Source of the DNA: Russula earlei | Lineage: Eukaryota; Basidiomycota; Agaricomycetes; Russulales; Russulaceae | NCBI GenBank assembly: GCA_025769875.1 | Contig: JAGFNK010001096.1 | Location: 1 to 15,022, forward strand | DNA length: 15,022 nucleotides | Reading direction: 5' to 3' | Part shown: piece after piece, positions 9,059 through 15,022 of the stretch | How positions within the stretch are numbered: position 1 is the stretch's first letter | Layout: each line of letters starts with the position of its first letter | Program-made: the position numbers and the translations under genes | The notes under the pieces: generated by a model | The model's database searches: none | The model's input: only the letters and a program-made list of their open reading frames with translations | What the model was told of the DNA's origin: nothing

Positions 9059-11295
9059 CAGATATAGGACGAAATTTCTGGTCCAAGCATGGTTAGATTG
9101 CGATTTTCCCTCTTGTGTCTTCCATTACTTACCATACCTTACAGGTTCTATATGATGCGGGCAATGTATGTGTGGCATAGATCTGGGTGATGAAGGATTT
9201 GCATCGTATCATCGTTGTCGGGTGACTTGATATGAAATGATATACTACATCTGAGTTACATCCGAGTATCAAGAACTAGAGGGATCTGCAGCGCTTGTCT
9301 CAATGGCGCTGAGGCCCATCAAAAGTCCTGAAAACTAATGGTCAGTTGTGATTTCCAATCAAGATGACATGACTGACTCGGGTCAGCAGTTTCATCACCA
9401 GGATCTGGTGGTCCCAGTCTCGGTAAATAGCATGGTAGATGTCGTGATTTCCTGGCACTATTGTTACTTCTTTCTGTGTCTCTGATGACCACAGATTTGC
9501 ACCAAAATCTGGGTAACGTGCGAAAGGGTTCAGAAGAGATGTTGGAGGCACAAGATAGCAGTGATCAGCTAGGAATAGCTTTTCCTCGCTATCCTGTATA
9601 AGGAATATTGTGCAGATGATTCCCAGAACGTGCAATAAGTCGTAAATTCATGGCCATAAATTGTCACCCTGTCCTGGAAGTTGACTCCATCCTGAAAATT
9701 CCCCAATTCACATTGCAGATCGCTCTTGTACTTGTTCATTGCATTGTTAATAACGTCACTTAGTGGCCTTAATCTTGGTGTAGCCACCTTCAAGGATTCA
9801 TCTATGCGGCTGTCATCTCCCTGTCCCAAAGTATCTTAGTCGAGTGCGTACCTGTTTTATTACTGCCAAATGGACGTTCCCTGATTGCAATGCTATCTTT
9901 CCATGCATCCAGACAGCGTAAACGTTGAATAGTTGCCTGCATGGTTGACTTGGCAGAGAAGGCCGCAAACATACCCTTCTCCATTTCGCCTTTGTTTCTC
10001 ATAAGTGTGTTGCAACCAGAGGAAAGGAGTCTCACATACCTGGCTTATTGTTCGTGTTTGAGCGCTGCAAATCACCTATGACCCTTTCAAACGGAAACAT
10101 CCACCAGCCCTGAACAGGGCCATATAAACGAAGGTAATTGCCGACAAGGAGGGCATTGAGATGGTTGGGGTGGAAACGCTGGGTGGGTCGGAGCTCCCTC
10201 AGCATTTTAAGGTAATTTTTCATGGTCTTCTTATATTCTTCAATGTGCTTGGCTGATATATGTTGAGACGTTGCCCATCTGATTGCAGTGGTGAGTAGGA
10301 AAGTACTCTGCACCAGTTTCGCCCTGTATTTGTCCACCTGCGCCCATGATGCATGTCGCAGTGTCTCAATTCGAAGCAGCAACACTGGTATGTTGAACTT
10401 GAAGCACGATCTCCATTCATCAGCCTTCAGCTTACCATGTGATACCTGCCCTAAATTAGTAGGAGGGGCCATGTGCCAGCAAGGGCGTGTAGTAGCCACT
10501 ATGTCATCCCGAATAACCTTCAAGTCGTTTGGAGAAATCCCCACTCCTTGCAATGTCTTCAAACCCCTCTGTCCTTTAGCAATCTTTTTTACGATGCCTT
10601 TGCCAATGATGTCCGAGACAGAAGAGCTCACCCGATTTGAGAGGGATTCCTAAATCACTCCCCCATATGAGCATATGTAGTGAGATACGAGTATGTCTCA
10701 TACCTTAATGCACTTGATTAGATATTCTTTACCGGGCTTACCAGACTGCTTCACACCAATGCCCCTTTCATCACAAAGGACCTTCAGCACCTCAACCGAT
10801 AATGTTGTCAGATCAACAGACTCAGGCCTGGTATGCAGTAGCATCTTTCTTGTGGCTTCTAAGTCTGATGTTGCCTTTGCAAGTTTTGGCTTGCACATTC
10901 CTGCCGAGTCCATCCCAAGCACTGTTTGTGCATGGTATTGCAATAAGCCAATGAAGAAGAGGTGCATGCAGTCCACAGGGACCATGGTGGTAGGGTCCCA
11001 GTATTCTAGTTCCATCAGGACTGAGTGACGCACACCAGTTTTGCTGTATAGCCACTTCCATTCCTTCTGTGACATTGCATTCCACCATTTCTGGGCATCA
11101 TCTTGAACCTCCTGAATAGTGTGCATGCTCCATGAGTCTGGATCCTCCTCTTTTGCAGTATTCCTATCAATGAAGTTTGAAATACCCATGATCTTCCAAG
11201 CCATTGGCAGGTCATTTACTGAGAGGGCGATTGCTGAGCAGACAAGTCAGCCATAAGGATAATCGTGTGTCTTGTATATTTCTCCATGTGCCCAG

Positions 11296-11300
11296 GATTC
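11296..11300 (+). repeat. Target site duplication, LTR-2 (GATTC)
   Basis: GATTC directly precedes the plus-strand TGTCA terminus of LTR-2 and is repeated exactly at 11841-11845. Confidence 0.92.
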
Positions 11301-11840
11301 TGTCACAAACCATTCTCCGGAGAGGGCCCTTGAAGGACCCTTCCTTATAGGAGGAAACCCAGCCTCTATGGTGTCACCCTGTTCACACGAGCAAAAGGGG
11401 TGAGTAGAGGTGTCCACAATATTGTGCGCGCATTGTCACGCAAGCAATTCTCGGCACAATTGACATACAGCAAGCCCCACTTGAGGGCAACCCTTCTAGC
11501 AATAAAGAACAGTATTAGGGCCTTCCTAGGGACCCTTTAGGATGACTCTAGGTGCCCTACAATAGGCACTAACCTAGTGTCAAAGACCCTACAACACGTT
11601 ATTAGACCAACTCTAATAACTATAGAACAAACTATAAGGCAATACTAAGGACCATCCCCTTGTGACTATCCTGGCCTCCTCTCTGCGTGACTGCTCAACT
11701 CTCACAGTAACGATACCCCTTTGGTATTTGTTACTACTCTGGACTCTACTTCTCGCCCACACCATCTTAGACATCTATCGACTCGTCTCTGAACTCACCC
11801 CTCGCTCTTGAACTGGATTGTTCAACAGTGAGTCCTGACA
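11301..11840 (-). mobile_element. Solo LTR, copy 2 of the LTR-1 family, internally deleted (540 bp)
   Basis: On the minus strand it starts TGTCAGGACTCACTG and ends TTTGTGACA, matching both ends of LTR-1, with GATTC on each side. Similarity to LTR-1 continues along its whole length except for 421 bp missing at a single GGTCCTTA. The missing part includes the TATA-like motif, so this copy probably has no core promoter. It sits in the Tnp2 coding sequence after KVMKE; removing it and one duplicate gives KVMKESWAHGEIYKTHDYPY in frame. No retrotransposon proteins are present. Confidence 0.93.
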
Positions 11841-11845
11841 GATTC
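11841..11845 (+). repeat. Target site duplication, second copy, LTR-2 (GATTC)
   Basis: This is the exact repeat of 11296-11300 at the other end of LTR-2. Confidence 0.92.
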
Positions 11846-13198
11846 CTTCATGACTTTGACAAGGGGACATAAGAACTGGTCGATTTCCTCACCTGAAGGC
11901 TCGTGAGGCCCAGGGATGATGCCAACAAGGCAGAGGTTTTCATGTTTATGCCGCATGTCTGGTGGCAATAGGAGGCAGGACAGGACTATGGAACCCACAG
12001 ACGCGACCTTCCCAGCGATCTTATTATGATATGGGTTGAAGAAATCCATGGAGAGACACCACAATAGGTGAAGTTCATCATGTTGTCCACCAGAGAGGAA
12101 AGGTATGCCATCTGGCCCTTTGAGTGCCCTGACGCCATCTGCAATGATGATATCATCGACAGTCCCAGTGCGCATGCGCTCTCGAGATCATTTAAGCACA
12201 GCCTCTACCCCTGGTCTGGACAACAGGCATGCTACAAAGTCATGGAAGTCTTGCATAACGAAGGGATGCTTAGGTACGCCAATGCTCTTCCCATCTGGTG
12301 TTGACCCCACTCTGAGGAGGTCAAATCTACCTCAAACTTGACACAGCTCACTGGTGCAATCATATGGATAAACTGTGATTCCATCTTCATCTTGTGAAGG
12401 ATACGTGGAACTACATGCTGGGCAGCATGCGTATGTGATAGTCTTCAGGACTCCAAGCAATTTCCGAGCAACCCTGAAGTCACTTGGAAAGGTTCAGAGG
12501 ATCTGCTCATCGGTATTTGACAAGCTGGCCCTTGACTTTCTGAAGACCTCCTTAAGTGATTTGAGCCTGATGTTGCTCAACTTTCGAGTTGAGTGGTCCA
12601 GAGTGTCCTGGACAAGCAGTTCAAACAGAGGAGTGAGTCACATTCTGCCAAGCTGCGAATGAATTCATCTGTTGCTAACGTCAGTGTGTGCATATGTCCA
12701 TAGCTGAGATCCTCACTCGGCAGTTCTGCACCAATTATCCTCCGTGTTGAGACCAACTTGCCTGTGTCAGCAAGGAGTACTCCTTTCAAGTCATTCACAT
12801 CCTCAATATTCTTCTGTAAGTACATCTTCAGGCCTTCCTTCATGGTCATTCCTAGTGAACTGACTGGAAAACCAGAGCGTATTGATGGCCACCAACGTTT
12901 TCTCCATGTTTGTTTGGTGCGTTTTGATCATGTTAAGCAATGCTCTGGTAGGTGGTGATGCCAGGGCTTGACTTTTCAATGACAGCATGGCCTGGTTTTG
13001 AGAAATGGCCCTCTTCTCCAGCTCAACCAAGGAATTCAGTGTTTTGGGGTCAGAAGTCATAAGTGATATTCGTCCTGGGGTGCTAATTTGATGGCATCTC
13101 GCATGCCCCTGGCGTGATCCCACATTGCGTGTGGTCCCTGACTCATCAATGTGTGGTGATGATCCAGGAATTGTTTTGGATTGTTCAAACGGGTCATT

Positions 13199-13799
13199 CT
13201 GGATGCATATGCGATGATCTGTGTTCGCATTGGGCTGTCACAAGTTTAATCAGACATGCTACATAAGGAATATCAAAGTTGACGGCATGCCTTATTAAGA
13301 TTGTGATAAGATTGTGAGGCATCAAATTCCCCATGATGCTTTTTGGTCTTATTGTCAACAAGTTTGCCATTGCAGCCAAAGTAAGCACAGTAGCAGGCAG
13401 GCATGATGGTGATTCTATGGTGTAATGCACCTCCGTATGGTGGGTTTTAACTGCCAAATATGAAGCCGTTCCTCAGTGCTATCCCTTCTTGAACAAATTG
13501 ACGCCTTGTACATCAATTTTCATGGCGATCTTGTTTCATGGGTCTCAGTTCTGCATGTCATGTACCCTAATGGGCTTTGTTGTTTCCTCTTTATCCTCTT
13601 GACACTCATTTTCTTTTCTTATTCTCTCAAACAAATGACCAGTAACCAGGGATCATCGCAGCCCTACAACACTTCTATTGCATTACGTTTTGTCCCTTGT
13701 TTTTCATGAGTGGTTGTATTTCTGAGCTTCAACAACAAACCAGGTAGGCGACGCTATTTAAAATATCAGTACTTCTCACATTAATTACTTTCTTTCCCC
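13199..13799. other. Region between the Tnp2 pseudogene and the next gene
   Basis: The part up to about 13,320 may hold a lost first exon of the transposase; no frame there keeps a clear motif. From 13,320 to 13,750 the sequence is AT-rich with pyrimidine runs. A possible small upstream exon (MTSNQGSSQPYNTSIAL, from about 13,635) could belong to the next gene but is not needed to explain it. No CACTA-type terminal inverted repeat was recognised. Confidence 0.35.
13755..13762 (+). promoter_or_regulatory. Possible TATA box
   Basis: TATTTAAA lies 45 nt before the ATG at 13800, followed by a pyrimidine-rich leader (CTTTCTTTCCCC). Spacing fits a fungal core promoter; the support is motif and position only. 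Confidence 0.4.
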
Positions 13800-14496
13800 A
13801 TGCCTTGCATACATCCTCGCTGCCATCATCGCCACTTCCTCCCTCACTTCTCGCCGGGAACAATGAGATGCCGATTCAGTCCAGAGTTGGCTCCTCTACT
13901 GCCTCATGCCATGATGCATGTGTTCCTGACATCGGAAAATAGTCACCCCAGTGGAATGTCCATCTCCGCACCTCCATCAGCCACTGACAGCCAACAATGC
14001 CATCTTCACCACTCATACCCAAGCCCTCAGGAGAGGTCGGTTGCGTCGGACGTGGGGGATACACACTCAAGAATGTCCTTGAGCAAGAGCACAGATGGGA
14101 AAGTGGACTCTACCCTAAAATTAGAGTATAACCAACCTGTGCAGGGCGCAATTATCATGCTCAAATCTTTTCAGGAGAGAGTATGCTCTCTGGCAGACAC
14201 ATATTTGGACACATCAGTTCCATATTCCCTTCAAATCAAGGACAAACTTATGCTTCTCTGTGAACTGGTGCAATATTTTGTCAATTGTTCAATGTAAAAT
14301 TGATCATGTCAGGCAGGCTTCCACAGAATTTCAAATACTCCTCAAGTTTGAGAACAACTGGGTAGTACATGACTATCTATGTGTCTATTTGAAGAACAGC
14401 GCCCAGAAAGCCAGAAAGAATCAGCAGGATAAGGATAAGGAGCTTGCAGCTGCTGCCAAGGGCAAAGGTAGAGGTGTGTATGCTGGCAACTCCTAG
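13800..14496 (+). CDS. Small protein of unknown function, two exons, apparently intact
   Basis: Exons 13800-14267 and 14317-14496 join across a 49-nt GT...AG intron in phase, giving 215 residues ending in TAG. The N-terminal half (about residues 1-100) is rich in His, Ser and Pro and looks disordered. The second half is helical and compact: LKSFQERVCSLADTYLD, then ASTEFQILLKFENNWVVHDY, then LCVYLKNSAQKARKNQQDK, with a basic tail (AAAAKGKGRG). The FENNWVVHDYL-type block followed by a basic helix resembles short uncharacterised proteins I associate with mushroom genomes, often in many copies; I cannot name a function. The basic tail could be a nuclear signal or nucleic-acid contact, which is inference. 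It has no in-frame stop and no LTR. ATG 13800 was chosen because a TATA-like motif and pyrimidine leader precede it; an extra upstream exon is possible. Confidence 0.6.
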
Positions 14497-14942
14497 AGTC
14501 CATGATTCTAATTGCCCAATCAATCAGCCAATTGACTGGCAAGAGCTTTGCTGTATTGCAACAGACTTATTAGTCTGGAAGTCATCGCACACCTACCTTT
14601 GGCCTATGTCAGATCAACCAATGTGAATTTTATTATCTGGCAGCTCGTTTCAATTATCTTGCTTAGATCTTATCATATGCAGGGAAGACTGCCCGTTGCG
14701 ACGACTGCCCCTGCCTGATTTGGATCTGAGCCCATGGCTAGAGCGGGCTCGAGCGGCTAACTAGCCCACTTAGCCATGAGCCAATCAGTGGCTCAGCGCA
14801 CTCAATCTATTGGGCTCAAGCGATAATCAGAAAGCGTGGCAGGAACCTATGAGCAGGCAGGAGCTCAATATGTAAATCCTGCCCCCACCGTTTTTCGTTC
14901 ACATCTCCTCGCAGCTCTCCATTTTGAGGTCCCTTCTCAGAC
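14497..14942. other. Intergenic region with a cluster of short palindromes
   Basis: No gene is visible. Between about 14,727 and 14,820 short inverted repeats cluster: CATGGCTA (14733-14740) pairs with TAGCCATG (14771-14778), GAGC-GG-GCTC lies at 14741-14750, and GAGCCA-ATCAG-TGGCTC at 14778-14794. The last 80 bases are pyrimidine-rich and look like the leader of the next gene. Confidence 0.5.
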
Positions 14943-15022
14943 ATGTCTGAAGCCAAAGAGATTCTTGTTCACAGAACGCAGTGGTTTTATGTCCACATCA
15001 TGGTCCCCATTTGGCAGAAGCG
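14943..15022 (+). CDS. Probable 5' end of a further gene (partial)
   Basis: ATG at 14943 follows a pyrimidine-rich leader and opens a frame without stops to the window edge, beginning MSEAKEILVHRTQWFYVH. About 26 codons are visible and no family is recognised. The start is plausible by context only; it could also be a chance open frame. Confidence 0.35.
   Translation, partial: MSEAKEILVHRTQWFYVHIMVPIWQK

Larger units (their letters stand above)
5678..9067 (+). pseudogene. Uncharacterised basic 'GLP-NFY' family gene, broken by two solo LTRs, two stops and a frameshift
   Basis: Removing both LTRs leaves a spliced gene with GT...AG introns at 5897-5940, 7096-7143, 7197-7247, 7631-7678 and 8096-8143. 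The N-terminus is acidic (FDFEDDEMQSDDPDIPYDD). Then come AFNQLVNAASETAAMAVMRA, a lysine-rich stretch (SKKKTPCANQNK), a helical core (TFKGKWNKEVVDLLTTAFI) and YRRRK, GPRGTSDDETNDD, then KRAPLPGLPLNFYNPQWL near the end. I recognise this layout from uncharacterised mushroom proteins, often multicopy; no biochemical function is known to me, though basic and acidic blocks would suit DNA or chromatin binding. Damage: TGA at 7323-7325 and 7823-7825, and loss of one A in the A-run at 7520-7523 (DNVK continues as KLYRTQYICWTGKHPYTDK in the next frame). LTR-1 follows codon GAC at 6038; LTR-3 sits three codons before the original TAG at 9065-9067. The start (ATG 5678) is tentative because the first intron does not join in phase. 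Confidence 0.75.
9342..13198 (-). pseudogene. Tnp2-type (CACTA superfamily) transposase pseudogene interrupted by a solo LTR
   Basis: CACTA transposases cut and paste DNA with a DDE/D nuclease. In order on the minus strand: an N-terminal helical region (13198 down), HSTRKLSNIRLKSLKEVFRK, a putative zinc motif ACCPACSSTYP, SRPGVEAVLK, KGPDGIPF, LWCLSMDFFNPYHNK (first catalytic D, in the place of DGFNPF), LVGIIPGPHEPS, AIALSVNDLPMAWKIMG, DPTTMVPVDCMHLFFIGLL (second D) and GPVQGWWMFPFERVIGDLQR (the E region). C-terminal parts include VTIYGHEFTTYCTFWESSAQ and YPDFGANLWSSE. Introns at 10703-10650, 10039-9990 and 9851-9802 (50-54 nt) are intact. Damage: TGA at 12494-12496, 12332-12334, 12188-12190 and 11247-11249, a one-base loss near 9593, frame breaks near 12,880 and 12,600, and LTR-2 at 11301-11840. 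The true start is not resolved; an upstream exon to about 13,320 is possible. Key residues survive, so decay is fairly recent. Family call confident; activity excluded. Confidence 0.87.

Noticed and set aside
10288..10653. Plus-strand 121-codon open frame
   Set aside because: It is antisense to the Tnp2 C-terminal exon and has no domain pattern.
6039..11840. The two inverted LTRs as terminal repeats of one DNA transposon
   Set aside because: Each has its own 5-bp duplication (GGGAC and GATTC) and interrupts a different gene in frame, so they are independent insertions.
1..13198. TGA read as a sense codon (recoding or selenocysteine)
   Set aside because: The same genes also carry frameshifts and LTR insertions, the intact neighbours contain no internal TGA, and basidiomycetes use the standard code. 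Decay is simpler.

Overview
The window looks like nuclear DNA of a mushroom-forming basidiomycete, possibly Boletales-like; the order is only a guess from family patterns. Introns are about 44-54 nt with GT...AG ends, exons are short, and the protein families are ones I associate with agaricomycetes: a Spt5-like NGN/KOW paralogue, a Tnp2 (CACTA) transposase, a tail-anchored WD40-like protein and several uncharacterised lineage-specific families. No tRNA, rRNA, CRISPR array or bacterial operon was seen.

Layout. 1-1202 (minus): decayed Spt5-like gene with three in-frame TGA codons, running off the left edge. 1425-2633 (minus): membrane-anchored protein of unknown function. 2634-3677: no convincing gene. 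3678-5283 (plus): apparently intact seven-exon gene for a WD40-like protein with one C-terminal membrane helix. 5678-9067 (plus): pseudogene of an uncharacterised basic 'GLP-NFY' family, broken by two in-frame TGA codons, one frameshift and two solo LTRs. 9342-13198 (minus): Tnp2-type transposase pseudogene, convergent to the previous gene, with four in-frame TGA codons, frame breaks and a third solo LTR. 13800-14496 (plus): small apparently intact two-exon gene of unknown function. 14943-15022: likely first codons of a further gene.

The clearest structural result is three solo LTRs, each with TG...CA ends and a perfect 5-bp target duplication: LTR-1 (6039-6999, GGGAC), LTR-3 (8171-9053, TGGGG) and LTR-2 (11301-11840, minus, GATTC). 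LTR-1 and LTR-2 are one family in opposite orientation; LTR-2 lacks 421 bp that sits between two copies of GGTCCTTA in LTR-1. Removing each LTR with one target duplicate restores the host reading frame exactly, so host exons can be read across all three insertions.

The nine in-frame stops of the three decayed genes are all TGA, mostly where arginine is plausible. This suggests CGA-to-TGA changes by deamination at methylated CpG. The two complete genes judged intact (WD40-like and 13800-14496) carry none and have no LTR. The picture is of islands of intact genes beside silenced, decaying transposon-derived genes. The convergent GLP-NFY and Tnp2 pseudogenes may be the two genes of one degraded CACTA-like element, but no terminal inverted repeats were found to prove it.
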